DNA of 64,000 bases from Vicia villosa (Eukaryota > Streptophyta > Magnoliopsida > Fabales > Fabaceae). Shown here in pieces: positions 1 through 12,128 of this stretch. Numbering within the stretch: position 1 is the stretch's first letter; the number at the start of each line of letters is the position of its first letter. The notes under the pieces are model-generated. The model ran no database searches. It worked only from the letters and a program-made list of their open reading frames with translations, and was not told where the DNA came from. The stretch lies in NCBI RefSeq assembly GCF_029867415.1, contig NC_081183.1:194091563-194155562 (forward strand). The letters are read 5' to 3'. A program made the translations under genes and the position numbers.

Positions 1-730
1 CCATAAACCCGCTGTCTCCCAAATTAATGGCATTAAGCCCCTGCGAAAAGAGCACGGCAAATGAATATATGTTGACAAACAATGCTAAGAATAAGAGATC
101 TTGTAACAAGGATTACGAAATAACATCAAAATTTAAAACCGATTATTGATAACTCACTATATGCCAAAAAAAATTCACAAAAAAATAAAGGTGGGTCATG
201 TTCCAGGAGTTCAAAAGTATTCAACATTAGCAGATCTTATGCTTTGACAAGTTCAGGGCCAACAGACTTATATTTCAAGAAATTAAAGAACATCAGTCCC
301 TTTTCATGCCAATTAAAAATCAAAAGGTTGCAAGATCTACAGAGGTCTAAATTACTGCCTTGACAAATTATGATGCCCTTGAATTCCTAAAAAATTACCA
401 CTAGACAGTGAAAATCATTTTGAAAGCCCGCATATCACCGACTAGTTTTCTAGTTATATAACTCTACCACAAATAAACTTCCTACAAATAGGGAGACAAT
501 ATGTAAGGGCTGAAAGCAGTAGCGAAATGGCCTTCAGATTATTCTAAATAGTTCATGGAAATATCAAGAAAATATATGCAATAACTACGGAATACAGACT
601 TTATAGTTAACTTTAATCTATCAGTATTCTAAAATGTTTTAGCCATCAAGCAGTGTATTCTGCAAGTTAGTGTGACAGAATTGAAGTTCTAGCAATACTT
701 CAGAGCGGGTGGCATAAAGGTGAAGCTAAC
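1..730 (-). other. Intron of the PP2C gene, continuing past the left edge
   Basis: This AT-rich stretch begins with a GT donor at 730-729 (minus strand), directly after the second coding exon of the phosphatase. I find no continuation of the PP2C domain (the GDSG-type region) in it, so the 3' exons lie outside the window and the intron is at least 730 bp long. Confidence 0.6.
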
Positions 731-2957
731 CTGATCAGTGAGAGCAATGATGCATGCAGTGGATGAGCCCTTGGCTTTAGTACTTGAGTGTGCTTTTTCC
801 AGCACCCTAGCTGGGTCAACAGACCCTTTGGGCTCATCTTGAATAGCATCCACTGATTTGGACATGAGCTCGCGAGAGTAAAATCCAGAATTAACACCAA
901 GATCTGCCCAGCCACCAACACCATCAGCCACCCCTACTGCTTGTTCTTCAGAACATATAAAATGAGCATCTTCTCCACCAGTTTCTTCTTTATCAGGATG
1001 AGGCAAGTAGCATGATCCTGATACCAGCTTCAGGGTTTTCCCAGAAGGAGTTTTCCTGCAGTCATCATATCCAATCATGTCATATCAACAACTAATATTG
1101 GAAATTCAGACTATATCTAGTCACTGTATATAGTCACCAGAGGTTTTTGGTTATACAATCCAAATGTTAATGGGAAAGAATTTATAACAAAAGATAAAAT
1201 CAAGTTATTAATTTGCATATAATCGATAAGCTGTTTTCATATACTATCTTAGAGAGCTTATAGAAATTAGCTTTTAGACATATCATAAGCGGTTTTTACA
1301 AGCTCTCCCAAACAGTTTCCCAAGTGTTTGTGTCAGTGGATAAGCTCGATTAAGTCAATCAAAACAGACTCTCAATGGTTTCAAATGTCAAGATTAAATA
1401 ATGGAAGTCATCGGGCTTTCTTATATGGCAGGAAACCTAGAACCTTCAATAACATATGGTCTTTGAATCTTTGGTAAATAGACTACTTGAGTTTCAATCT
1501 CAACAACTAAAATTGCGCCTTCAACAAAAGGGCCCATTAACTGTTTTTACTACCTTTTTAACTAATGAACTTCCAACCAAACAACTTAGAAAGAACCACC
1601 AATCTGGTTTTTTTTTTCATTTTAAAAACAATAAGAAGGAGAAAAGTTGATCCATTTTGAAGGGTGGGTTAATGGTTTTACAATGATAGGATAAACTCCA
1701 TTTACAGCAGAACTGCAAGGATCTACAGTTGACTATGCCCGAACGCCCCGACTTTCAAATGATGACATAGTCTTCTTCCCAACTCTTCTGATTTCTGAGT
1801 ATGGGAAGGTTAGTTAATCATTATGTTCATATTCCCAAAAAAGCGCCAGTCAAATGCAAATGATCAATAAATGTCAACTTTTCAGTGATTTAAAAATATT
1901 AATGCTAAAAGAACTCGGTAATCCTTGCTATGTAAAGAAGGGATTCAATTCAATCATGTCTCTTTTAAACAAAATTGCATTAGTCAAGATCCCCGTGTTC
2001 AGTTTAAAGTACCCTTAGAGCATAAATCGATAAATTTTAGTATGCCAAAAACTCAAACAGTCAAACTACATATAACAGGTCACTAAGACACACAGTGCAA
2101 AGCAAGCAGCACTATAATTTCTATATTTATTTTATCGTAGAGAATTGATATTGTTTCACACACAAGCTATGTTTACAATGGCAAAAGGGTCATCATGAAA
2201 GAGAGACAACTTACAGTTCAGTTGAATCAGCAGAATCCGTAAGCTTCTTCTCCTGACGAGCAGCAGTGTCAAAAGGGGCATCATGAGCTGGGCCAACTGA
2301 GTTACATGATGTTGACGAACTATGGAAATCTCCTTTCCCAAACTGTGTAAAACTGAAAGAACTGCACCAACTTTTTGCAGCATTACAAACAAAATAACCA
2401 AAAATTGCACCATTATCAGGCCGCTGATGATTATTCAAACTCATTCTCACTCTTCCACCATTTCCCAAACCAGTATTCAAATAGACATTGTTGCCACTTT
2501 TCGTTGCCAACAAACCACGACCACGCTTCAGAGTCAAGTAATCCAAAGAGCCTTCACCACCCCCCATCCCAGGTAAGCGGGCAGCCATTCTTTTAATCTG
2601 AAACTTGCCACCAGCTGAAAACTTACCCGGCCCAGAAAGAGCACAATCAATATGATAACCACAGACCTGAATCGAAGGCCCGGACACAGATGGAACCGAA
2701 AACGTTCTAGATACCGTATCAACAACAGACAACGTTCTTCTTTTGCCAACAAACTCAGAACTAGAAGCTAAGGCAACCCCGGGACGCACAAATAGGGTTG
2801 CCTCCGATAAAAACGAACTCGATTTATTCACAGAATGAAAAAACTTAGAACTACCAAACCACAATTTCCCCTGTCCAATCAAAACCTCAGCAGTATCCTG
2901 AAATCCAGTTTCCTTCCCCAAAATCTTTCCGAACCTCAAAAAGTAATTGGATGGCAT
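731..2957 (-). CDS. PP2C-type protein phosphatase, 5' two coding exons (3' end off window)
   Basis: The product is a metal-dependent Ser/Thr phosphatase of the plant PP2C 55/80 type. Exon 1 is 2957-2215 and starts at MPSNYF. An in-frame ATG at 3014 is possible but gives a longer, less typical start. Exon 2 is 1055-731. Intron 1 is 2214-1056, with donor GTAAGT and acceptor TGCAG. The exons join in phase 2 (CT|G), and exon 2 ends in CAG before GT in phase 0. The 356 codons seen comprise a long, poorly conserved N-terminal region of about 240 residues (possibly organellar) and then the start of the catalytic domain: LVSGSCYLPHP, GGEDAHF (metal-binding acidic residues), VADGVGGW (the DGVGGW motif), and AKGSSTACI. 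The remaining catalytic residues are off window. Family assignment is from motifs seen; subfamily and location are inferred. Confidence 0.88.
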
Positions 2958-3839
2958 TTTACCAACAGAGTAATTCAGATTCATCAAACACAACGAGACG
3001 GCTACCAGCACCAATACAAGCTAGATACAATAATCTCATAACTTCAGACACATTAACCCTAACCTAAATTCACCAAAAAAGTATAGGGGGATCTTCAATT
3101 AATTATAGACCTGGGTTAATCCACAGAATAATTAAAATAAAATTGAAATGAATTAAAAATAAATAAATTGTTTAAAAAGAGAGAGGGGAATCTTACAATA
3201 GGGGAAAAGTGAAAACCCTAACCCTAAAAGATTGGAACGTAACGAGAATGCGTTGATGATTATTGGACGAAAAGGGGATTAAGAGAGAGGTTAGGTTTAG
3301 GTATTAGAGAAATTAGGGTTTCGGTTGAAGGCGGTAAGTTTCTGGCTTCTGAAAATGAGCTAGTTACAACCAGAACCACAGCTTGATTACCTGTGAGATG
3401 TTTAGCATGCGTTTATAAAATTAATTGGTTCTTAAACGGAATCTCGAAATTTCTACAGGGATTATGCATTTTGTATTGTTATTATTATTATATTATTATT
3501 TTAATATTATATTATTTTTTTATTATATAATTATAATTATAATTATAATAGTACTATTGTTTTTACTATAAATACTAAAATGATCGAGGGTCTATCCTTA
3601 TCATGTTAGAAGCTTATTATCATGTATTAGTATATTATTCTTACTAAAATGAAATATATTAAATTTATAGAAAAGATTGAAAGGAAAATATACTAATGTT
3701 GTGTTCGAAATTTGAAAATAAAAGAAAAAATTATTTTAGGTTGAGAAAAAATATGTTTAAAGACGAAGAGAAATTTCACTTACAAACTCAAAGCAAAACT
3801 AAAATATGTTTTTTTAATTTTTAAAGTTTGAGAAAAAGT
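2958..3839. other. 5' UTR/promoter side of the PP2C gene and AT-rich spacer
   Basis: The first 400 bases hold the probable leader and promoter of the minus-strand PP2C gene. A possible 5' UTR intron donor (GTAAGATT, minus strand) lies near 3197. From 3470 to 3560 the sequence is almost pure A/T, and no gene is visible up to the copia LTR. Confidence 0.4.
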
Positions 3840-4215
3840 TGTTGAAACTGCTGTTTTTAGCACTTCAGTTGGCGTAACCGGTTACGCCTGTTACCGTAAC
3901 CGGTTACGAACCCGTGAAACAGATTTACTGTAGATGTTGCGTTTGCGTAACCGGTTACGCTGTTTGCCGTAACCGGTTACACTGAAGCCCAACTGTTTTT
4001 CTGTTTGTTTTAGGGTGTTTTAAATCATTCCAATCATTTTGTAACTTGTACTATATAAGGAGTTTATTACTCCTATGTTGTGGTTAATGCCAATTCACTA
4101 TCTCACCCTCAATTACTCTCTCTCTATTATTTCTATTCATTCTTTAATTTTCATCTTCTTCAATTGATCATTTTCCCCATTAAAGAAACCTTAATTTGAT
4201 TTGTATGTTCCAACA
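3840..4215 (+). repeat. 5' LTR of the copia element
   Basis: 376 bp, TGTTG...CAACA. A TATA-like CTATATAAGG lies at about 4052. Upstream are four exact copies of GTAACCGGTTAC at 3874, 3896, 3947 and 3969 (spacings 22, 51, 22), which sit where a U3 enhancer would be expected. A CT-rich leader precedes the LTR end. Confidence 0.95.
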
Positions 4216-4259
4216 TTTAGCATCAAGAGCACTGGTTCTGATCCGATTCCGCTGCAACA

Positions 4260-7200
4260 ATAAGTACCAATGATCGAATCCCATCCAATTTACCGATTCT
4301 TGATTCGAAGAATTACGACAAGTGGTCTAAGCAAATGAAAGTCTTGTTTGGATATCAAGAAGTTCTCGATATCGTCAACAATGGTGTCACACCTCTTGGA
4401 GCTGAACCTACAGCTGCACATCAAGCCACTTTCAGGGAAGAGAAGAAAGATTACAAAGCTCTCTTCTTGATACACTCTTGCGTCGATGGTGATAACTTCG
4501 AAAAGGTCGGCGATTGCGAGTCCGCGAGGCAAGCTTGGTTAATTCTTGAGAAAGCATATGCTGGGGCTGCGAAGGCGAAGGCGAAGGTTGTGAGGTTACA
4601 AACTCACAAGAGGCAATTCGAGTTAACGCAAATGGAAGAGAAGGAAACGATCAACGATTATGTGACGCGCATTACGCGCCTAGTGAATCAAATCAAGTCG
4701 TGTGGGGAAACGATCTTAGAACAGAATGTTGTGTCAAAAATCTTGCGTTCGTTGACGTCAAGATTCGACAACATTGTGGTTGCAATTGAAGAGTCGAAGG
4801 ACCTTACGTCGCTGAGCAAGGATGAGCTTCAAAGTTCCCTAGAAGCACATGAACAAAGAATGGACGAGAGAGGAAGCGATAAGGCAAAGGCGGAATTAGC
4901 TTTGCAAGCTCGTTTCAATGAAAGGAGTAAAGGTTCGAAAGGGAAATGGCCTTCGAAAGGGAAGCAAGGCGATGGTGAACCTAAACATTCGAAGGGACAA
5001 AAGGGTGAGAGCAGCAGCTCAAACGGTTATGGTGATCGAAGCAACGCGAGAGGTGGAAAACCAAGAGACATGAGCAAAATACAATGCTGGAAATGCAGGA
5101 AACTTGGGCATTTTCAATCAAAGTGTGGTGCTAAACAGCTTGAAACTAAAGGGGATGAAGCCAAGGTTGCTAGACAAGAGGTGGATGATGAAGCCACACT
5201 CTTAATGATGATTACCGATGAGTGCGAAGGCATGGCAGAGGTGCTGGACAGCAGCTGCAAGTCACGGGACAGCAGCTGCAGCAGTGCAGAAAAAGCGACA
5301 GTTTTGAGTTCGAAACAAAATGTGATGATTTCGGTTCATGATGGAACTCAAGGCAAAGAGGAGTGGTACTTAGACTCCGGATGTTCAACGCATATGACGG
5401 GAAGAAGAGATTGGTTTGTGCAAATCAATCAAGTGGCGAAAAACAAAGTGAAGTTTGCGGACGATTCCACTCTCATGGCCGAAGGTGTCGGTGATGTGTT
5501 GATCGAGAAAAAGGATGGTGGACATTCTATGATCAAGGATGTGTTATATATTCCAGGTATTAAGTGTAATCTTTTGAGTATTGGTCAATTGCTCGAAAAA
5601 GGTTACAATATACGGTTGGAAGATAAGATCTTGCGGGTTGTTGATGCTAGTGGAGTGTTGATCCTAAAGGCTCCCATGGCTACCAATAGGACTTTCAAAG
5701 TTGAGCTGAAAGTATTGGAGCATAGGTGCTTAGCAACAGCTGCAAGTAGAGAGGAGTGGTTATGGCATTATCGTCTCGGTCACTTGAACTTTCGTGATCT
5801 CAAAGCGTTGCAACAAGAGGGTTTGGTTACCGGGCTGCCACACATTAACGTTCCAGCTGAGTTGTGTGAGGAATGTGTGAAAGGAAAACAACACAAAAGA
5901 AGTTTTAGCAAGGATGCGGGTCATAGGACCAATGCACACCTTGAGGTGGTGTATTCCGATGTTTGTGGACCTATGCAAGTGGACACATTTGGTGGCAATC
6001 GATATTTTGTCACGTTCATTGACGATTTTAGTAGAAAGTTGTGGACTTACGTCATCAAGAGAAAGGATGAGGTGTTTGATGTATTCAAAAGGTTTAAGTC
6101 CATGGCGGAGAGGCAATGCGGTCGCAAGTTGAAAGTTCTCAAAACGGACGGTGGAGGTGAGTATACCTCGGCTGCGTTTGGGAAGTATTGTGATGATGAG
6201 GGTATAGTGCGTGAGGTTGTACCACCCTATACGCCGCAGCAAAATGGTATTGCCGAGAGGAAAAATCGCTCGATTATGAACATGGTTCGAAGCATGTTAA
6301 GCGGTAAAATTCTACCGAAGGAACTATGGGGAGAAGCGGTCTCTACAGCCACATACTTATTGAATCGTTGTCCTACAAAGAAGCTTGAGAAGCTTACACC
6401 GGAAGAGGCTTGGTGTGGATTCAAACCGAATCTAAGTCATTTGCGTGTATTCGGTTCGGTGGCTTATAAACATGTGCCGGGACAATTGAGAAAGAAGTTG
6501 GACGACAAGGGAGAAGAAATGATATTCGTTGGATATCACTCTACAGGCGGTTACAAACTGTTCGATGCGAGAAATCGGAAGATTCAAATTAGTCGAGATG
6601 TTATTTTTGAAGAAAATAATAGCAGCAGTCTCAGCGTAACCGGTTACGGTCAGCCAGTACAAACTGGCGTAACCGGTTACGGACAGGAAAAACAGGGCAA
6701 GAATTCTGCAGAGAACAGTGTAACCGGTTACGGCCAGCCAGTACATACAGGCGTAACCGGTTACGAGCAGAACAGAATTCCAACTGCTGTATTTTTTGAT
6801 GATCCAGTCAGTCCCGAAACAGTTCCGCAGCCTCCGAATAACGTTCAAACTGAAGAGCACCGTAGAAGATCAACAAGGAAAAGGGTGTTACCTTCTAGAC
6901 TCCAAGAATGCGAGAGATTCCAAGATAACGAAGTTAATAATGAAGGTGATTTCGTTCATTTTGCGCTTATGGCCGAATCCGAACCGGTGAATACGGAGGA
7001 GGCTCTAAGGGATCCAAAATGGATTTGTGCAATGAAAGAGGAGCTGAAATCAATCGAGAAAAATGGTACTTGGGAGTTAGTTGATCTACCTCATGGTAAA
7101 AAGCCAATTGGTGTCCGTTGGGTTTTTAAAGTGAAAGCAAATCCGAAGGGCGAGATAATCAAGTATAAGGCTCGATTAGTAGCGAAAGGGTTTTTGCAAC

Positions 7201-8536
7201 GTGAAGGAATAGACTTTGAGGAGGTGTTTGCTCCTGTGGCTAGGCTTGAGACCATCCGATTGGTTGTTGGTATTGCAAACAACAACAATTGGAGCGTTTA
7301 TCAAATGGACGTCAAATCTGCGTTTTTGAACGGTCCACTTGATGAGGAAGTTTATGTTGGACAGCCCCCTGGTTTTGAAGTAAAGAATCAAGAGATGAGA
7401 TACTACAAGTTGCATAAAGCCTTGTATGGTTTGAAACAAGCTCCAAGAGCATGGAACAAACGCATAGATGGCTTCCTTGTTGACATTGATTTCAAGCGGT
7501 GTGTGTCCGAACATGGTGTATATGTGAGATCAAATGCTAAGGATGGAGTGATAATTCTTTGCTTATATGTGGACGATCTCTTGATTACCGGCAGCTGTGA
7601 GGAGAGTATTTCAAGGTTCAAGAAGGAACTCATGAGTGAGTTTGAGATGACGGACCTTGGAATCATGAAATACTTCCTTGGCATAGAGTTCCAAAGGTCA
7701 AAAACGGGACTGCTCATGCACCAAAGGAGGTATGCACTTGAGATCTTGAAGAGGTGTGAAATGGAACATTGCAATGTTGCCATTACACCATGTGAGGCAA
7801 GGCTACAGCTGTCCAAAAGTGAGGATGAGCAAGATGTTGATCCAACTCAATATCGAAGATTGATTGGATCATTGCGGTATTTGTGCAATACGCGACCGGA
7901 CTTGGCATTTAGTGTCGGTATTGCGAGTAGATTCATGGAGAGACCAAAGGTATCTCATATGGCAGCTGTCAAGAGGATCCTTAGATATATTAAAGGGACT
8001 CTTGGTTGTAGAATTCTCTTTCCGGCATCGGATACGAGCCGAAAGTGTGATTTACTTGGTTTCACCGATTCCAATTGGTGTGGTGATAAGGATGATAGAA
8101 AGTCAACAGTTGGATACATCTTTATGCTAGGTAGAACTCCAATCTCTTGGTGTTCGAAAAAGGAACCGGTGGTAGCACTCTCATCTTGTGAGGCCGAGTA
8201 TATTGCGGCATCGTTGTGTGCTTGCCAAGCCATGTGGCTTATGAATCTATTGAAGGAGCTTAATATAATAGTAGTGAGGGTGAGGCTATTACTCTCCTTG
8301 TCGACAATGTCTCCGCGATCAACCTTGCGAAGAATCCGATTGCACATGGAAGAAGCAAGCACATAGAGATGCGGTTTTATTATTTGAGGGAGTTAGTGAG
8401 CGATGGAAAATTACGATTGGGGTATTGTCGAAGCGAAGATCAAGTAGCTGACTTATTGACAAAGGGTGTGACCAATGAGGTGTTCAAGAGGCTGAGAAGG
8501 AAGCTGAGCATGGTGGACTTGGACCAACTGAAGTGA
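4260..8536 (+). pseudogene. Copia Gag-Pol polyprotein, frameshifted
   Basis: The frame is open from ATA 4260 and the first ATG is at 4335. It runs to a stop at 8366, and the last part continues in another frame to TGA 8536, so a small indel lies near 8262-8272. Counting from 4335, the order is: a gag domain; a CCHC knuckle [14 protein letters not shown] at about 252-265; protease DSG at 347; the pre-integrase HxxxH region LWHYRLGHL; integrase (first Asp about 542, then TDGGGEY and AERKNRS); RT with YVDD at about 1078; and RNase H TDSNWCGD near 1245. Between integrase and RT is an unusual insert with four VTGY units encoded by the palindrome GTAACCGGTTAC (6636-6764). The order is diagnostic of Ty1/copia. 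The frameshift removes the RNase H C-terminus from the main frame, and an ATA sits where a start codon would be expected. Confidence 0.93.
6636..6764 (+). repeat. In-frame palindrome cluster (4 x GTAACCGGTTAC) in pol
   Basis: Exact copies start at 6636, 6669, 6720 and 6753 (spacings 33, 51, 33). Each is read as Val-Thr-Gly-Tyr, usually followed by Gly. The linkers repeat the phrase CAGCCAGTAC. The LTR of the same element carries four copies of the same word with the same central 51-bp spacing. Confidence 0.95.
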
Positions 8537-8543
8537 GGTGGTG

Positions 8544-8921
8544 TGTTGAAACTGCTGTTTTTAGCACTTCAGTTGGCGTAACCGGTTACGCCTGTTACCG
8601 TAACCGGTTACGAACCCGTGAAACAGATTTACTGTAGATGTTGTGTTTGCGTAACCGGTTACGCTGTTTGCCGTAACCGGTTACACTCAAGCCCAACTGT
8701 TTTTGTGTTTGTTTTAGGGTGTTTTAAATCATTCCAATCATTTTGTAACTTGTACTATATAAGGAGCTCATTACTCCTATGTTGTGGTTAATGTCAATTC
8801 ACTATCTCACCCTCAATTACTCTCTCTCTCTATTATTTCTATTCATTCTTTAATCTTCATCTTCTTCAATTGATCATTTTCCCCATTAAAGAAATCTTAA
8901 TTTGATTTGTATGTTCCAACA
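8544..8921 (+). repeat. 3' LTR of the copia element
   Basis: 378 bp and nearly identical to the 5' LTR. The four palindromes are at 8578, 8600, 8651 and 8673. The AAAGT target duplication follows at 8922-8926. Confidence 0.95.
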
Positions 8922-8926
8922 AAAGT

Positions 8927-9783
8927 GTGTTGTGTGTTATAAATCATAAAATTTAATGAGAGTGTTTTTGAAATATGATTTATATGTGTTGGAGATGAGG
9001 TTTATGGGGATGGAACAATGGTTCTCTCTCCCAAGTCTAGCGTCAATCACCACTAAACCAACTAAAGATTGATAGCGTAACATATTTTATTCTCTCTTAA
9101 TTTAACCATTTTTATCTTAATTGAAAAGAAAATATAACTTCTCTTAATTTAACCATTTTTATCTTAATTGAAAAGAAAATATAACTATTTAAAATATAAC
9201 TATTTATGCAGAGTCTATTATGATCCTCCATGGCTCGAGTGATTAAATTATGCAGTTGCAGCAGGCAAAGGCTATTCAATAGTACTCCTCAAACACGTTA
9301 CTAGTTACATTCATATTGTTTTTATTTGGTCACCGTATATATATGTTGTTGCCTAATCATATCTTAAACAATTCCTCAAGATTTTATATTCTTTATCTAC
9401 CAAAAAAAAGAAAGAAAAACTAGCCAATACTTAAATATTCATTTCATATATTTAATTGTAAAAACAGTCATAAAAAATGACAATAAAAATATGAAATATA
9501 TATCATAACTTTTAAAATCAGTTATTACTCTATTGAATAGAAGATATAGTCACTTTTTCTTTCTATCAACTACTTGTAAAGAAAATGCTGTGAGTTTCAA
9601 AACAATTGTGTTGTCACAAACACTAAAAGTGAAGAACCTTGTATAACTCATACACAAGGAATGATTAAACCAAAAACATTGAAGCTTCTCATTAAAATTT
9701 ATTTCCCTTGAAAGCTAAACACTGAGACATCAAAGGATTAAAAACTAAGGAAATCTCTTGAACTAGTTAGAGAAAAGCGCCGC
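8927..9783. other. AT-rich spacer and 3' flank of the membrane-protein gene
   Basis: No gene is seen. It contains a perfect 47-bp tandem duplication at 9093-9186. The last 150 bases before 9783 are probably the 3' UTR of the minus-strand gene. Confidence 0.5.
9093..9186. repeat. Perfect 47-bp tandem duplication
   Basis: The unit beginning TCTCTTAATTTAACC occurs at 9093-9139 and again at 9140-9186 with no mismatch seen. Confidence 0.9.
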
Positions 9784-11742
9784 TCAACTGCGATCATTTA
9801 CAACTTGATTTCCTACAAACATGCCATCTCTTCTTTTCGGGAAACCGGGAGGATCCATAGTTGATGCCCTATATTTAAGCTCGGACGCTGCTCGAAAATC
9901 GGGATCAACTGAAGCTGGTCTAGGATTGTGATCAGCAGTGCCAAGTCTATAGTTACTTGCTGCTCCACCAGGAAACCTTGTAGGAGAGCCGTACCTTCTA
10001 GGCGCTGGTGGACCTCTGAGAGCTCCACTTCTAAGATCCATAACATCAGCAGAAGTTCTCGAAGAAGAATCGACAAAAGATCTTTCGGTTGAACTAGATG
10101 CCAAGGGAGCACCGGATGCTGCTGCTAAGGGATCATCTGGTCCCCATGATGTAAGTGCTTCCTTCTTCTTGGAGAAAAAATGCCATGCCCCGAAAAGGAA
10201 AAGTACGAAGAACAATACCGGACTAGTCCATAACATGGTATTGAATTCGCCTTTAAAGATAGGAAGATTGGAATGATACATTCCGACATAACCGCCTCCA
10301 AGTCCAACAATAACAAGCTTTTCGCGGTCACTAGCTATCAACGGTATCATCACTTTTGTTTCGTCATCCAAACTCGGGGAAGGATTATTCAAGAATGAGG
10401 ATCTAAGTTCATCGATGCTTGAGGAGAAAATCGGCCGAGGCACCCCGACTCTCACATAATGAGGAGACGAAACATTAAACACGAAAACCTTTTTAGGGTT
10501 AACAATTAGCAAGTACCCTTTAATTACCTGCATGGCAAGAGGCTCCTCCATTTCAAACTTCTTCTTATACCTAACCCTGCATTTGAAGTTCATTACATCT
10601 CCAAGCAACAAGATATAAATCAAATCGCCGTCAGACGTAAACCCATAAGCCTTAGAACGCTCCGTGGCATCAAACACATAACCTCTAGCAAGAGAATGGT
10701 TCAACCCTTCACATTCAGATTCTCGTATTTTCATGCCCCTTAAATCAATAGATCCCGCACCAGTTTCTGTCAAAAACATTAGCCTTTGCTTCAAGAAAAC
10801 CAACGGCTTACTACTCGGCGTAACAGAACCATAAAACAAACCGCTTTCCTTAAAAACCTTAATCTTCCCACTAGTATCGGCCGATAGAATGTACTTCATC
10901 CTCCTTACAAAATGAACTTCCAACAAAGTTATAGCCAAACCATTCTCATGATTTTCAGGTGACACACACTTGCCAACATTTTCCATGAACAACGAACTCC
11001 AATCTTCGCCACTCGATCCCTCCCAAACTCTATGTATCAACATCCCCCCATTTTCATGACCAGTTACAACAAAACTCTCATTCTTAAAAGCAGAAGTATA
11101 CGAAACCATAGCCGTAATAGGCGAATCCAATAAAGTATCAAACTCAACCAACACATCACCATTTCTCAAAAACACATAAACCCTTCCCTTTTCATCACTA
11201 ACTGCTACATACTTACTCAACCCTTCATGATCCTTAAAAGGCAAAACATTTATACAAGTTGCATCAGAATCCAATTTCACAGCAGATGCAAATTGAAACC
11301 TCTCTGACCAAAAAGGAGTATACTTGGTCACAGACATTCCCTTACCTCTCTCACCATTCTGAGTTTTCCCCTCAAATTCACCACCATCTTCAACAACTAC
11401 TTTACCATTACTTGATCTCCCATCCTCACCACCACCCTTCACCTGAGTAAACCTACTTTTCTCTTGAGCAACCTTAGGAAGCTCATGCTGCAGTTGCTTT
11501 GATTCTAATCTTGCAACTATATCACTCAAATTTCTCACTAACTCTTCAAGCTTATTCAACAAAACTTGTTGATTCAATTGATCATTAGTTGTTTTGTATT
11601 CAGAAACAGATTCATCGTCATTGGAAGGTGATTGTATTGAACATGATTCAGGACTATTATTAGGGTTACTAGAAACATGAACAGAAGAGAAAAAGATAAA
11701 CAAACAGAAGATAAAAAACCTGCCTTTTTGTTGAACCGCCAT
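9784..11742 (-). CDS. Single-pass membrane protein of the At1g75140 type
   Basis: A single uninterrupted frame of 652 residues. The N-terminus (MAVQQKGRFFIFCLFIFFSS) is a clear signal peptide. Residues about 55-85 are a short heptad-like segment (LLNKLEELVRNLSDIVARLE). From about 140 to 490 there are beta-rich, WD40/quinoprotein-like repeats (for example YVAVSDEKGRVYVF and YILSADTSGKIKVF) that could form a propeller on the lumenal or extracellular side. A hydrophobic segment at about 504-523 (LWTSPVLFFVLFLFGAWHFF) is followed by KKK, so the C-terminal tail of about 125 residues, rich in Pro, Ser, Gly and Arg, should be cytosolic. This matches the plant family named after the uncharacterised Arabidopsis membrane protein At1g75140. 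No enzymatic motif is seen and the biochemical role is unknown. The start ATG directly precedes the signal peptide. Confidence 0.9.
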   Translation of the reverse strand: MAVQQKGRFFIFCLFIFFSSVHVSSNPNNSPESCSIQSPSNDDESVSEYKTTNDQLNQQVLLNKLEELVRNLSDIVARLESKQLQHELPKVAQEKSRFTQVKGGGEDGRSSNGKVVVEDGGEFEGKTQNGERGKGMSVTKYTPFWSERFQFASAVKLDSDATCINVLPFKDHEGLSKYVAVSDEKGRVYVFLRNGDVLVEFDTLLDSPITAMVSYTSAFKNESFVVTGHENGGMLIHRVWEGSSGEDWSSLFMENVGKCVSPENHENGLAITLLEVHFVRRMKYILSADTSGKIKVFKESGLFYGSVTPSSKPLVFLKQRLMFLTETGAGSIDLRGMKIRESECEGLNHSLARGYVFDATERSKAYGFTSDGDLIYILLLGDVMNFKCRVRYKKKFEMEEPLAMQVIKGYLLIVNPKKVFVFNVSSPHYVRVGVPRPIFSSSIDELRSSFLNNPSPSLDDETKVMIPLIASDREKLVIVGLGGGYVGMYHSNLPIFKGEFNTMLWTSPVLFFVLFLFGAWHFFSKKKEALTSWGPDDPLAAASGAPLASSSTERSFVDSSSRTSADVMDLRSGALRGPPAPRRYGSPTRFPGGAASNYRLGTADHNPRPASVDPDFRAASELKYRASTMDPPGFPKRRDGMFVGNQVVNDRS

Positions 11743-12128
11743 TGAATTTGAAGAGTGGTGTTGAGCTGTTGTTGGATCTGAAAAATATGGAATTTAGCAG
11801 AAGTCTATGTTAGATTTGGGAAATCTGAAGAAAGGGTATTGAATTGGATTTGACTTGGGTTGAAATTAGGGTTAAAAAACACGAATGGATTAACAAAGAC
11901 ATGTAACTGAGTTGGAGTTGAAGTGTGTAACATAGGATATGATCTGGTCAGATCGGTGTTTGATATATCTTTGTCAAATAATCTTAAAAGACAATGACCA
12001 ATTTTATTAATGTCCTAGACTAGATTCATGCTCCTACCAAAATTTTATATTTTTCTAATATTCTATTTCTTTTCTAGGCAAAAAATAATTTATTGTCATG
12101 GACACTTGGTTTTTACTTTTTATTATTA
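11743..12128. other. Promoter/5' UTR side of the membrane-protein gene
   Basis: The minus-strand leader of the At1g75140-type gene lies just right of 11742. Nothing else is recognised up to the Helitron boundary. Confidence 0.4.

Larger units (their letters stand above)
3840..8921 (+). mobile_element. Ty1/copia LTR retrotransposon, near full length
   Basis: Two nearly identical LTRs (3840-4215 and 8544-8921) start TGTTG and end CAACA. They are flanked by an exact 5-bp target duplication AAAGT (3835-3839 and 8922-8926). A degenerate initiator-tRNA-Met-type primer site (TAGCATCAAGAGC) follows the left LTR, and a purine-rich tract precedes the right LTR. The interior encodes gag, protease, integrase, RT and RNase H in copia order. 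By eye the LTRs differ at only a few positions, which suggests a fairly recent insertion. Autonomous activity looks lost, because the reading frame lacks an upstream ATG and has a frameshift near its end. Confidence 0.97.

Noticed and set aside
2322..3041. Several plus-strand frames opposite PP2C exon 1
   Set aside because: Antisense shadows of the PP2C exon with no motif.
3874..3980. CRISPR-like reading of the regularly spaced palindromes
   Set aside because: The repeats are 12 bp, lie in plant LTRs and coding DNA, have no spacers of uniform length, and no cas genes are present.
5760..7816. Minus-strand frames of 65-160 residues within the copia element
   Set aside because: Antisense shadows of the integrase and RT coding sequence.
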